This document shows positions 19,448 through 29,194 of a stretch of 35,065 nucleotides of DNA, in pieces; position 1 is the first letter of the stretch; every line of letters starts with the position of its first letter. The position numbers and the translations under genes are program-made. The DNA comes from Mucidula mucida. Its lineage: Eukaryota; Basidiomycota; Agaricomycetes; Agaricales; Physalacriaceae. The notes beneath the pieces were generated by a model. That model ran no database searches and was not told the DNA's origin. It saw nothing but the letters and a program-made list of their open reading frames with translations. The stretch covers positions 1 to 35,065 of the forward strand of contig JADNYV010000356.1 of the NCBI GenBank assembly GCA_015501055.1, given 5' to 3'.

Positions 19448-19960
19448 GTGTCTAGCAGCACAGTGCCAATGCAATACCGTAGTACGGCCGCGCTGCAGCA
19501 TCTCCGGAAGCGAAATGGTGTGACCATCGGTACTGGTCATATTTTCAGCCAAAATGTTGACCCGACTCGCCTTCATAGTAATGCGTTTTTACCAGACGTC
19601 AGCACCGCTCCGAGTCCGTTTGTCCAGCGCCCAGGCGTAACTGGCTCCATAGGGACCTACGGATTGCCTTCAAATCGGTCCTCCAAAGACACCCACCGCC
19701 TACTCAATATGCAGGCTAGAAATCACGTTCTACAGGGTGCCGATGGTTTGAGAATTGACTTTTTGGTCAGTCATACTGTGCTGATGCTTTCTGAACCCAA
19801 GGCGTCGAGTAGAAAGTCGCGTCGGAAGCAGGTTGAACAAAGCGCGCCCGTTGAGCCACCTGTCGCGTATTTGCCTCCAGTTCAGCAGGGCGAGATGTTT
19901 GATTCTGAACGACGTTACGAAGATCAACCAAGTACAGCAGAGACAGTCGTCAGAGGGTAA
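19448..19960 (+). pseudogene. Open frame built partly of dispersed repeats
   Basis: A 170-codon frame is open here, without an ATG at its start (it begins GTG). Its first part matches the repeat at 15380-15680. Its last part (EPKASSRKSRRKQVEQSAPV, then EPPVAYLPPVQQGE) matches 30503-30620 in the same frame (SRRKSRRNHVEQSA, EPPGASWPPVEQDE). That the same frame is kept in two distant copies suggests a former exon of a basic, Pro-rich protein. No complete gene can be built. Confidence 0.3.
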
Positions 19961-20169
19961 AGGCGAGGTCCGCCCATCACGCTGGAGCTTTGAAGATTGG
20001 ATGGCCATGAACCCGGTCCTTCGAAAACGCACCAGCGCTATCCCTCTATCTTAATCACATCTGTGTTCCTAAAGAGATCTGGCGTAAGGCGCCTTGAAAG
20101 TAGGCGACGTTACACGACATAAGTACTCGATCACAAGACTTCAACTCGAACCACCACCACGGCTCGATC

Positions 20170-20812
20170 ATGAGCAACGAAGACACCTTGCCAAAGCCCA
20201 TGACAGCAGCACAGATGCGCAGAGAGTACCTGTGAGTCGCTTTATTCTGATACCTTCGTGTGGCTAACGACTTACTTTACAGTAGAAGAAAGCTAGAAAC
20301 GGGTGAACTTGTGTAATGATTTCTTTGTAGTTACCCCAAAAACTAACGGGCACCCTTCACAGAAACGGGTTTCCTTTGCTCTATACAGCCACGGAACGCC
20401 CGCCGGTCGCAAATACCTTCGTAAACGGCCATAAGGTACCCTTCTACATGTTGTGTTGGAAACTCTCTTTCTACGATGTTGAGCGCGTAAACGATCTTGA
20501 CCCAGTCGCGCTCCGGCGCTCAAATGCGCTTCCGCGCTGGAAGAGCCTTGGATACGCGGACCAATTCGGGTGCGGAGTCGAGTCTACGCTTCCTTTTCGC
20601 CGGCCTGAAGACAGAACTTTTATAGAGTCGATCTTCTTCCCCAGATGAGGGCCATCAATGGCGAGCTCGTAGTCCTCTTCGGCTTTAATCAGAGCGAAGA
20701 TTTTATCAGTTCGATCTTGCGGCCTGAGGTGATGGCTGCTGCGAAGGAAGCGTATAATATACCCGACGATTTGCCTGAAGACCGCAAGCTTGAATGGAGA
20801 AGGGTGGCGTAG
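20170..20812 (+). CDS. Small four-exon gene of unknown function (about 157 aa)
   Basis: Proposed exons are 20170-20231, 20283-20312, 20363-20576 and 20645-20812, all GT...AG and in frame. The product starts MSNEDTLPKPMTAAQMRREY, continues RRKLETGELVNGFPLLYTAT with a central VNGHKVPFYMLCWKLSFYDV, and ends in an acidic-then-basic tail (DDLPEDRKLEWRRVA). The third donor (GTCGAG) is weak. Without that splice the protein would stop at 20646. No domain is recognised, and there is no signal peptide or membrane segment. It lies between relic repeats and the F-box pseudogene and has no second copy in the window. Confidence 0.5.
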
Positions 20813-20889
20813 TACTTACTAATGCCCGTTACGAACCTTGTCGGCGCGCGCCATATACTTTCAACACAAACACCTCATTGTCGGAACGA

Positions 20890-21990
20890 AAGGCAGACAC
20901 AATAACATGGCGAGAGGCTATCCCAAACCTCTCGGGGAACGCGTCTCTTGTCAAGCTTGAAATCGACATGTACTGTAGTGTTTCGACCGCAAATTCACAT
21001 AACGGGTCACGGGGGTCTTTGAAGTGAAGCTATATATACATCATAACGGGTCACGGACCACTTTGGTCAGGCACGAGCCTCCAAATAAGGAAATTTCAGG
21101 TCCCGCTATAAGCGGAACTGTCCAAAAAAGGCAATTTAAGGGTCTGTGAAGCTGTTCGCTGTAACTTCAGACCATAATGGGTCACAGGCTGTGAAGTTAC
21201 GGTCGAAACGCTACAGTATTCTGCCGAAACCTTTCACGATGTTTTTGCGGTTTTGAGTGGAACGAACATCAAGCACGTCATTTTGACTGGCGATGTTCTC
21301 TCCACTGAGGTGGACTTGGGGACCACACACAAGCGCTGGCATCTTCCCTCCCTAGAACACATTCGCTTTGGAGTCGAAGGTCTCAAAAAGGAATCCCACA
21401 GTTCCCTCATTCATCATTTTGACCTTCCCAACCTAAAGCAGTGTGAAATCATCCTAGATGTTGTGCGCAGTTTTTCTTGTTGGCAGGACTTGTTGCTTCT
21501 AGGATTTCCTCCCCTCGAGCTGTTCGTGTTGGAAGTGACAGATGGCTCGTAGCATTCGCTGATTATTGTGACTCTGGGATCTGACAATGACTGCAGACTT
21601 CATTGATGAACTCGAGGATTCCGATCACTTCGACACACTCCCCCTTGCTGGTCTGCCATTCAAACACGTACACTTGAGCTTAACTTTCTCCGGAGGCCTT
21701 CCCAGGACACGCGACTTCGTCATGTGGTGGTCTTTGACACTTCGTGCCCTCTCCAAATCTAAAGCGACAATTTATTTCACGGAGCTCACATTCTCGTTCA
21801 ATGATCTCGAAGAGATCGATTCCCTCAAATCGGCTTGTCAGTCGCTTGATGACAGCCTAGCGCATCCGATGTTCAGCGCTGTGCGAAGCATCCATTTTGA
21901 GGATAACAATGGCTTTAGCGCTAAGGCTGTCGCCGACAAATATGCCGTGCCTTTCCTCAACTGACGAGTTGCGGTGTTCTTCGTCTGGTT
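20890..21990 (+). pseudogene. F-box-family gene copy: truncated, split by a MITE, frameshifted
   Basis: The sequence is homologous to the middle and C-terminus of the F-box gene at 17676. AIPNLSGNASLVKLEIDMY (20916-20971) runs into SAETFHDVFAVLSGTN (from 21219) only if the 245-bp MITE at 20972-21216 is ignored. Then come LEHIRFGVEGLKKESHSSL, FDLPNLKQCEII, an unclear splice near 21550-21590, and MWWSLTLRALSKSKATIYF. Near 21940 a one-base loss shifts the frame just before the PQLTSxGVLRLV end. The F-box itself is missing. It is on the opposite strand to the intact family members. Confidence 0.75.
20972..21216. mobile_element. MITE, 245 bp, Tc1/mariner-like (TA target)
   Basis: The ends are inverted repeats of about 27 bp with three differences: CTGTAGTGTTTCGACCG at the left, and CTGTAGCGTTTCGACCG as the reverse complement of the right. 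TA flanks it on both sides (20970-20971, 21217-21218). Removing the element plus one TA restores the F-box family reading frame exactly (DMY-SAETF). Inside, CATAACGGGTCACGG occurs twice, with a third variant near the right end. There is no coding capacity, so it must be moved by a transposase elsewhere. Assignment to Tc1/mariner rests on the TA target only. Confidence 0.85.
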
Positions 21991-22069
21991 TAGGTTGGGA
22001 AGAATTAGAGAGGACGGGCAGTTTTCACAGGACCAAGTATAGTGGACAGCTCGACCTCTTTGTACAGCC

Positions 22070-22330
22070 AATTTCTAATGTACATGTGTATCACGATGCA
22101 TTGGGTAGGTGTCCTGAATGACGACCGTAGCTTTCGACGTGTCTGACTATGAAAGCTCGACTACTATGACGAATCAGACTGTACATTCTATTCAGGATGT
22201 ACACGAGAGATGGGAGCTATAAGGAGGGTACATGAGGCTGTAGGTGATGAGCAAGAGAAACAACAGGAAAGCATGGCGATAAAGGAAGTACACCCAAGCG
22301 TCGTTCGCACAAGCAAGAATACTCACCCTA
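22070..22330. other. Intergenic, nothing recognised
   Basis: No gene or repeat is seen between the 3' side of the F-box pseudogene and the F-box tail relic. Confidence 0.4.
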
Positions 22331-22334
22331 TCCA

Positions 22335-22560
22335 CACCCAGCAAAGGACACCTCTACCGTCAAGGCGTGGTAGGGCACCCTCTGTTTTGGATGCGAGGTC
22401 TGAAGGTGATAACAGCTTTATCATCCCATATCTCAAAATCTATGTGTTTCACTCCGCTGAAAGCCTTGAGGGACAGCGCATCGTCGAGTGCATCCCACAT
22501 AGCTCGACGGCAAATGTGAGCTTGGTGAAAATGAACAGCGTCGGCCGTGAGAAGACAAAC
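22335..22560 (-). pseudogene. F-box gene tail relic
   Basis: On minus, the frame MWDALDDALSLKAFSGVKH then IDFEIWDDKAVITF matches the C-terminal part of the gene at 13695 (AWDALDKVLAHAAFSGVQQ, VHFEE...IVIT). After a frameshift it ends LPRLDGRGVLCW, matching PRLAGRGVLCFL. Only about 70 codons remain. It lies about 200 bp outside the inner end of the right inverted-repeat arm, mirroring the F-box relic at 13480 next to the left arm. Confidence 0.6.
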
Positions 22561-23062
22561 CGGAGGACAGGCGGATGGAGAAGTCTGCCTGCAATGAGTA
22601 CTCTAAGTACTCTGAGGCATCCCAGAAAGTATTAACAAGAAGGAAGGAAACTTTACTGACGAACACGAAAGTTTGCTGTCGTCACTGACAAAAGGGAAAA
22701 TGTTAGAGTAGAGGCCCGTTGATCAAGACTCCATTTCGAGACTGTGGCACGCCGTTTCGCAAAGACCACTGCCACAGCTGGGGTGGGTTTTACGCGTGCA
22801 TAGTACTTACTAGGTCGCAGAGATTGACTTTTTTCATCGATCTATCATGTATCTATACAGTATCTATGGTCGTCGGTTGTCATCGAGATCTTGCAACCAA
22901 TTAAAAACCGCTTACACTGTCAATCGTTGGCATGTACATTCGATTCGGGAGATAGTACATGCAAGGCTAACTAAAAGTAAGGTACTTATATAGGGTAGGT
23001 GTCGAGCAACAGGAATAACAACAGAGCATAATACAATAACGACGAAAGCATTCATAAGTTTC

Positions 23063-24010
23063 CTATCCTAACGCCAACAAGGCAGGATCAATGACGCCCG
23101 TGTAGTCAGCCCAAGCAATAGGCTTGATCTCCTGGGCCTTCACCGCACAAACGCGCCTCTCCACCACTTCCACTTCCTCTGCCTGAGCCTTGGCCAGCAA
23201 GGCACGTGCTTTCTCTTCCTCCTCCTCCTCCTCCGCCTTTGCCTCCGCCTTTGCCTTCGCCTTCTTCTGATACGCAAGCCATAGAGGAAATAGATAGTCG
23301 GAGCGCGGCCCAGGGAGGTCGCCCTCTGGGATAGGGCACGTGGGGTCATTGTACTGATAATATTCCAGTGGGTGTGACGGAGTCCACACGGGAGGACCCA
23401 TCGCGCCCCGAGTAGACGTCTTCGGTGGTTCGTGTTGAACGGAGCCACTGGCAGCGGGTGGTGGAGTAATGACAGCACGATGATATGGGCTTTGTTTGCG
23501 ACGACGAGCGGCGCGCGCAGGCATTGGCTTTGGCTGGGGACCCATCGCGCCTATGGTGAACATCGTCGGTGGCTGGGACTGAAGGGGAACCTGGACTGGA
23601 CGAGTGGCGGGTGGTGGTGGTGGTGGTGGTGGTGGAATGAAGGCAGGTGCGGATTGGCTTTGTGTGGGCCGGCGCGGTCTCTTTGTAGTCTTCTTCAAGT
23701 CGCCTTTGTGAACAGCGCGTTCAGGCACCGTCCCCCCAGGCTCCGACGACCTATCGGGTGCCGGCATCTCAAACGACAGATGCGCCACCGACTCCCCGGC
23801 ATCTTTCGCTCTCTCTCGCGCCAAATCCCGTGCTCTGCTTAATCGGCCTCCAAGTCTGTCCCAGAACAACTGTTGCGCCGAAGTGAGCTCATACCAGTCT
23901 TTGCCAACAAACTCCGTGTAGTTGTGCTGGTATGTGCTGAAGAGTTGCTTGAAGTGTGGAACAGTCTGGTAGGATCTTCCTTGCCAGACGTAGTTGAATG
24001 GGTGGGACAT
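23063..24010 (-). CDS. Orphan family C protein, copy C2 (315 aa)
   Basis: This is the minus-strand twin of C1, single exon, with the same start context, the same promoter features upstream (E-box at 24150-24155, GC palindrome just before it) and the same end. By eye it differs at about ten residues (for example D36G, V70L, M206V approximately). It has nine instead of eight prolines and a longer KAEAKAEEEEEEE coiled-coil-like stretch, which accounts for the six extra residues. Most changes lie in low-complexity segments, while the N-terminal block and the WTPSHPLEYYQYNDPTCPIP motif are kept. That fits a gene under some constraint. Function is unknown. Confidence 0.75.
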   Translation of the reverse strand: MSHPFNYVWQGRSYQTVPHFKQLFSTYQHNYTEFVGKDWYELTSAQQLFWDRLGGRLSRARDLARERAKDAGESVAHLSFEMPAPDRSSEPGGTVPERAVHKGDLKKTTKRPRRPTQSQSAPAFIPPPPPPPPPATRPVQVPLQSQPPTMFTIGAMGPQPKPMPARAARRRKQSPYHRAVITPPPAASGSVQHEPPKTSTRGAMGPPVWTPSHPLEYYQYNDPTCPIPEGDLPGPRSDYLFPLWLAYQKKAKAKAEAKAEEEEEEEKARALLAKAQAEEVEVVERRVCAVKAQEIKPIAWADYTGVIDPALLALG

Positions 24011-24189
24011 GGCGGGAATGTAGTAGAATAAATGGGAAAATGAAGAGGTCCGCCCAGCGAAGGAGAAGGAGGCAGCGCAGTGAGGCAGTGGTGGTAGTCG
24101 ATGGTAAGTTACAAAGAGCGCGCGCGCTCCATTGTTAGATCGAGCCAGTCACGTGCGACGCGCTTTGCTGTCCAATTCAAGCCATTCGG

Positions 24190-24830
24190 TCAAAGCAGAA
24201 GCTGACAATGGAATGCCATTATGGAACGCGGAGCATTTGTTAGGCGAATAAAGCGAAATATTGCTGGTGTCGGTGCTTCGAGGATTACCGAAGTGTGGCG
24301 TGTCGATAATCTACAACAATTGATTAGACCCGGAATTTCAATTGGACCATCGAGCCGACCTTTTGACAAGGCGCATTGCCGAGACCGCGCTGCTGTGCAG
24401 GAGGAACTGGTAATCTCCTGGCCAATTTCCGTTGCATGGACTACCGACATTGGCATCATGGCCAACATCGAAGGCCGTTAGACGCGAGGCTGCGCAGAGC
24501 AGATAATATCAGTACGCTTCTCATCTCACTCATAATGCCATTATAACTGACCAAGCTAAATTTTCAGGCAACGGAGAACCTGTGTCCGCTCGGTTTGGAC
24601 ACGCTAATCGCAATCTTCATCCCCATGAGATTGGAATGCCCCTACGCTCTAACAGAATACGAACCCGGGTTAGATACGGCAGCAACGGTTGTCCGCATTG
24701 CATTCTCTACGAGCGCGGGACTTGCGGATGCTTTGGATCCACGACCAACGCGTACAAACACGACGTGCCAGAAAGCCGAAGCTAGTGACTGCCAGTAAGT
24801 GCATCATCTGTTTCCGAAGTCTGCGAACTT
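24190..24830. other. Module C, copy 2
   Basis: On plus, 24221-24481 reads MERGAFVRRIKRNIAGVG then VDNLQQLIRPGISI and stops after NIEGR. A TTTTCAG acceptor-like site (24569) leads into a second open segment (24570-24801, LDTLIAIFIPMRLE), ending at a CAGTAAGTG donor-like site. On minus, 24190-24468 is open as well. The possible spliced gene on the plus strand is antisense to module B. Confidence 0.4.
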
Positions 24831-24859
24831 ACCATCATCGGATGGACGTGCGTGCTTAG

Positions 24860-25842
24860 TAATTGACGAACCGAAGGCAGTCGCAATTTCACTGTTATCA
24901 AGAAATATCTGATCATCCTTTCCACAGGTAGTAGCTCGATGGTGGATCCACTCGCCCTTCGGTTTCTCTGCCTAGCATTATGGAGATCGATGCCTAGTTG
25001 AGAAGAAGTCGTGGCGTAAGTTGAGAATATTTATCAGCGAAAGGAGGATTGAGAGAATCGCATCCGCTCATACAGGCAGTCTCTCTGAAGGAATAGCAAC
25101 ATCCATATCTCCATCCCTATTGGCCCTATCAGCGACACCAATACACGAAGGATCGGATATCAAGCTTACCTGTAGGGCGATTCTCAGGCAGCTGGCTGTG
25201 GTCTCTCATGAGCGCGTCAAACGACCAGTTGATCTCGTACGCCATTGAAATACGAGGAACCACTCTATATCATCTCTCGGCTCGGCGCATGAGCTTTGTG
25301 TAGGCGAGGAAGAAATCCATATCGCGCCGACGACGGGGCATCTAGAGACAGACCGCGAAGACAAGGATCACATAGCAGCAGTATATAGGTTGCAGGGAGA
25401 GCGCGCCAAGAAGTGGTTGGGGGAGTTTCACATTGCGAAGGGTGTTTATCTGTGAGGAGTTCGTTAATGTTTGGATATCTAGTCGCGGTCGACATAACGC
25501 ACCATATAGACTGAACGACACTCCTTTCAGCTCGTTCCCGGACTGCCCAATGATTTCGTGAATACGCATCGCTGCATGTTGATGTTAACGCCCAGGTTAT
25601 CCCGCCGGTGAGAGCTATCATGGTCCTCATCCGTAAGGTCCATGTCTCCGGCCAGAGAGCCGTTGGCGCAAGCATCGCGAAAATCCCGATTCCGTCTATG
25701 AACTCTTGCAGAGCCCACCACAGAGGGTGCCCCTGCACGGACCTGGTACTCGCGCTCTCGGCGCCGTTTGTTCGTGGCATGCATCTTGCTCGTTCTCGGG
25801 TGGAATGCGTTAGCGTTGTTAGTACTGGTAATGGCAAGAACG
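24860..25842 (-). pseudogene. Module B, copy 2
   Basis: This is the counterpart of 10383-11400. The MPRRRRDMDFFLAYTKLM frame starts near 25342 on minus and soon stops (TGA after RAER). A longer open frame on minus (25265-25930) has no ATG at its start and is not conserved in the other copies because of indels. It is therefore not called as a gene. Confidence 0.4.
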
Positions 25843-25847
25843 ATGAA
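25843..25847. other. Empty target site of the transposon
   Basis: ATGAA on plus (TTCAT on minus) occurs once here, in the sequence that continues without interruption from module B into the A2 downstream region. Comparing it with 3417-3421 and 10378-10382 shows exactly what was inserted. Confidence 0.95.
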
Positions 25848-26391
25848 CGTTGGCGGTGAGGAAAATTGCCGGCGGCATTTCTCGGTTCGCCCCGAACACC
25901 TACCCCTACGGCTCTTCTAGTAAACGACAATCACCCAACAACAGTGGGACCTCGAAAGACGAACACAGTAATCTGAGCGGCGAGCGGGCTACTTGTTGTG
26001 CTCAGGAAGCTGTTTAATAAGATGACCGGGAGTTGTGCACTGATAACAGACCTGCCGGGATCTACCAGTTCATACTCTCAAACACAAACTACTCTCCACA
26101 CTATCAACAGGATATCCCACCCCAATCAGCAGCGGTTTTGTTTTTTTGAGCCTTTGTAAACAATCATTTTCCCCCGGCGACTGGCGTTCAGCCCTGCATG
26201 TCTTCCTTCCTTCCTTACACTTGGATGCCGACGCTTGCTTGGGACGTCTGATACCTGGCAGGCCAGGCCGAATGCCTCTGTGGACACTTCAACCACTGCA
26301 TTTACGACCGAATTGTCGCGGACTGCTTCGATATCATATGTCATTGGATATATTCACAAATTACATTTTTAAATTCTTCTCTCTCGCTAAA

Positions 26392-27012
26392 TCACAGCCG
26401 GAAATCGATTCTTTCGAGCACCACCTCCTGCATTAGCAAGAAATCGTCTTCCTCCGGCTCGGACAGATCTTCTTCCTCATCGAATTGCCTCGCGGATATT
26501 AGGATGTCTAGCGCGAGAGGTTCTTCCTCGCATATGGGTCCTGTCACAGGATATTGGGATGGTACGATGCTCCCGTCGTCAATGTCCAAATACACGCGAT
26601 TCGCATCATTGAATGTTGACACGTCGGGGAAGAGCATGTTTTTTCTTGGCTCCATATTGTCCAACGATCCCGCCATGTTTCTGCTCGGCTTGTAGGTTCT
26701 CCTCCGCGCGACGAACAAGGTACGGAGGTTAATTCGCGGGAATGAACCTGAGAAGAACCTGACGTGTGGTTTGGTCTGGGGACTGGGTGCCGACGCGGGT
26801 GTGGAATGAAGGCTGGATGATGAGGAATAGGACGAGTGACGTTGGCTCCGCGACAGCGTGCCCTTCAAGCGTTGGGTGAGGGCGGGTAACGAGTTCGCCC
26901 GAGGTCGAGAACACGACTGGTAGTGGTCAACTTCATGGCAATCAACTTTGACTGCCGATTGCTTCTCCGTCTTGGAGACTTTGGTGCGTGCGAAGAAGGT
27001 AGGTGAGTGCAT
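26392..27012 (-). CDS. Orphan family A protein, copy A2 (206 aa)
   Basis: The same length and layout as A1, with about three residue changes by eye (MHSPTFF instead of MHSPIFF; ARRRTYK instead of ARRGTYK; MLFPD instead of MLVPD). The acidic end EPEEDDFLLMQEVVLER is unchanged. The palindromic site upstream is at 27087-27098, 75 bp before the ATG. Upstream DNA diverges much more from the A1 side than the coding region does. Intact single-exon frame; function unknown. Confidence 0.75.
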   Translation of the reverse strand: MHSPTFFARTKVSKTEKQSAVKVDCHEVDHYQSCSRPRANSLPALTQRLKGTLSRSQRHSSYSSSSSLHSTPASAPSPQTKPHVRFFSGSFPRINLRTLFVARRRTYKPSRNMAGSLDNMEPRKNMLFPDVSTFNDANRVYLDIDDGSIVPSQYPVTGPICEEEPLALDILISARQFDEEEDLSEPEEDDFLLMQEVVLERIDFRL

Positions 27013-27086
27013 TGTTGATGGTCTTAGCAGTCATAATTCTGGTTATGTACCTCTAGCAGGTTGGGAGCTATCTCACCCATATTTGC

Positions 27087-27098
27087 TTCCGTGCGGAA
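27087..27098. promoter_or_regulatory. Palindromic site upstream of A2
   Basis: TTCCGTGCGGAA, an exact TTCCG-NN-CGGAA palindrome, lies 75 bp upstream of the A2 ATG and is followed by the conserved CGGGGTAGACAGAAG block. Confidence 0.45.
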
Positions 27099-27599
27099 CG
27101 GGGTAGACAGAAGTAGTTATCACCGCCTCGTTGGTTCAGCTTTGTTTGTTGATACTCCTGGACGAGTGGCGGTCTGCGCCTAGAACTGCTGCAGGCTTGG
27201 TGGTGGCGTAATGCTGTGGGCTGCTTGAAGATAGCTGAACGTAGGTCGACCGGAGTCGAGGATAATGTACCGTGCAAAATGTAAGTGTTCGTGTTTCGCT
27301 TTATGTGCGTCATACGATTGCAGTGCTCTTCTTCAGACATCGTTGAGGATGGAGGGATGTTTCTTCGAGGCTTCAGTCCGGTGTTATAACCGAGACCCGC
27401 TTGGCTGGCTGGTCCATTTTACGCCGGCTCGGATAATATATCCACGACAGCAAGCCCAGGACTTCACGAAGCAACCGACGGAAGGGCGTTAGGGAAGATA
27501 ACAGGCCTCGGTAGGACAACATCGGAAGGCGCCATGGAAATTAAAGCATACCCACTGTTTAGCGGTGCCTGCTCCTTACACAGGCAATTGTATTCTTTC

Positions 27600-27870
27600 T
27601 TGATTTACTGCACTGTTTGAGAGTCGTCGCATCATCTCATTGACCACTCTTCGCGCTTACGATATCGACCAAGCCACATGTCTGCGCCCGTCTGACGCTG
27701 GCTAGATTAAACTTGGGATTACGCTACAAGTCTAGATCTTCGCACTCTCCAATCAAGGCGAGGAACGAACGCTACGCGCATGTGGTGCGTAAAGTACGGT
27801 CACCTATTCTATAGCTCGATATCGTACGACACGTCTGACTCCCACTTTTACTAGATATGTTTTCTCGTTA
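27600..27870 (+). repeat. Module D, copy 2 (decayed)
   Basis: It aligns with 29195-29465, sharing GAACGCTACGCGCATG, AAGTxCGGTCACCT and the ATCGTACxAC block. The peptide frame kept in copies 1 and 3 is broken here. From 27511 to 27600 nothing is recognised. From 27870 to 28078 the sequence matches 29465-29646, so the whole unit is tandemly duplicated. Confidence 0.55.
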
Positions 27871-28078
27871 GTCTGAACTCTTTTACATGAATTTGCGTTC
27901 ACATCGTGTTGGTACCGCATTGGTCGCAGACTTACTTACCCAAGCAAAATGGTCGTGGTGTATTCACTTGCATCGGCAGAGTTTGGTTGAACTTCCCTCC
28001 GGTCCTCATAATTATCTTGGACGACGTCTGTTGTTTCAATCATCATCATGCACTTCTCATTCACTTCATGATCATATG

Positions 28079-28618
28079 TTACAACAAATCCATCCTTCCC
28101 AAGACTAACTCCTGTATTAGCAACACATGCTCTTCCTCCGGCTCAGATGTATCCTCATCAACGTCGAATGCCCCGGCAAGTAACGATATCGGATCGTTTG
28201 ATCTCAACGCGGTGTGGTCGTGTCCTTTCCATTGTGGAAGGGTTGAGGGACACGATGGAAAGAGATCGATAATATCCCCTAGTGACTCTTCCTCCGTCTC
28301 CGAATCGTCCGCCGATTCCGTGGAATTTCTCCTCGGCTTTCGCCCAGCGAACAACGAACGCAGCGAATTGGAGAACGACCGGATGTGTGATTTGGTCTGG
28401 GCATGCGATCGTGTTCGTGGGCTGGAAGACGACGAGGAACTGCCCGAGTGATGATGGGTGGGCAATGATAGCGTGCTCATGAAGCGTTGGGTGAGGGCGG
28501 GTAATGAGTTTGATCGAAGTCGGGAGGAGGAGTGGACTTCAAACGAATCAACTTTGACTACCGATTGCTTGCGCATGGTAGAAACTTTAATGTGGGCGAA
28601 GAAGACTGGTGAGTGCAT
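28079..28618 (-). CDS. Orphan family A protein, copy A3 (179 aa)
   Basis: This is a single-exon frame with ATG aligned to the other copies (MHSPVFFAHIKVS, then KQSVVKVD). It keeps RLRSNSLPALTQRFMSTL, a Ser-rich linker, QTKSHIRSFSNSLRSLFAGRK and the acidic end EPEEEHVLLIQELVLGRMDL. A middle segment, DSETEEESLGDIIDLFPSCP followed by STLPQWKGHD, is shared with A4 but not with A1/A2, so A3 and A4 form a subgroup. The palindromic site lies 67 bp upstream. No known domain is recognised; function unknown. Confidence 0.7.
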   Translation of the reverse strand: MHSPVFFAHIKVSTMRKQSVVKVDSFEVHSSSRLRSNSLPALTQRFMSTLSLPTHHHSGSSSSSSSPRTRSHAQTKSHIRSFSNSLRSLFAGRKPRRNSTESADDSETEEESLGDIIDLFPSCPSTLPQWKGHDHTALRSNDPISLLAGAFDVDEDTSEPEEEHVLLIQELVLGRMDLL

Positions 28619-28684
28619 TGTTGATGGACATAGCTCTCAAAAATCTTTGTTTAAGTACCTCTGGCAGGTCAGACCTACATTTGC

Positions 28685-28696
28685 TTCCGTGCGGAA
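28685..28696. promoter_or_regulatory. Palindromic site upstream of A3
   Basis: TTCCGTGCGGAA lies 67 bp upstream of the A3 ATG and is followed by CGGGGTAGACAGAAGCG, as at A2 and A4. Confidence 0.45.
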
Positions 28697-28869
28697 CGGG
28701 GTAGACAGAAGCGCTTCGTTGATTCGGCTCGCAAATTGACCGGAGGAAGCAGTGCAAGTGTTCTTGTCTCGCTTTGTGTGCGTCATGCGATCGCAGCACT
28801 CAAGTTCTTTAGACATGGCAGCTTTGGGCTTCAGTCCGGTGTTATCACCCAAACCCGCCACGTTGCGCT

Positions 28870-29190
28870 ATACTATGTCGAATTGGTGTTTCATCGTTTC
28901 GAATCACTGCTCGGGCCAGAAAACAGAATCGAAACAACTAGAGACTGCGCCACCAGAAGAATAAGAGTCCTAAGGGAGGCGAAGGTGGACAGCTCACATA
29001 TACTCGTGGACGGCGGCGGACGTTGAAAAAGTAGTCGCAGTGTTGAAATCGCTGTATCCTTGACAAATTTTGCCTCGCTTTCTGTATTATACTCATATTC
29101 ACACCTTGTAAGAGGATGAAACACGTCATGAGTTCTACGTACACCCGGGCGCCGACAATGTTTGTAGCGGACACTAGTAAGTAGCCCGGC
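28870..29190. other. Spacer between A3 unit and module D3
   Basis: The first part (about 28870-28910, GAATTGGTGTTTCATCG) matches 30435-30475. The rest shows nothing recognised. Short open frames on both strands are not repeated in the other units. Confidence 0.4.
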
Positions 29191-29194
29191 GTTC

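Larger units (their letters stand above)
22745..27510. repeat. Right arm of the large inverted repeat (no transposon)
   Basis: This arm reads on minus in the order A2, module B, module C, C2. It corresponds to the left arm without the 6956-bp transposon. The inner end is in the block near 22745-22830 (TTTCGAGACTGTGGCACG); the outer limit is near 27510. Beyond it, divergent homology continues through D2. Confidence 0.85.

Noticed and set aside
25265..25930. 221-codon open frame on the minus strand of module B copy 2
   Set aside because: It begins without an ATG, and indels break the same frame in copies 1 and 3, so it is not conserved as protein.
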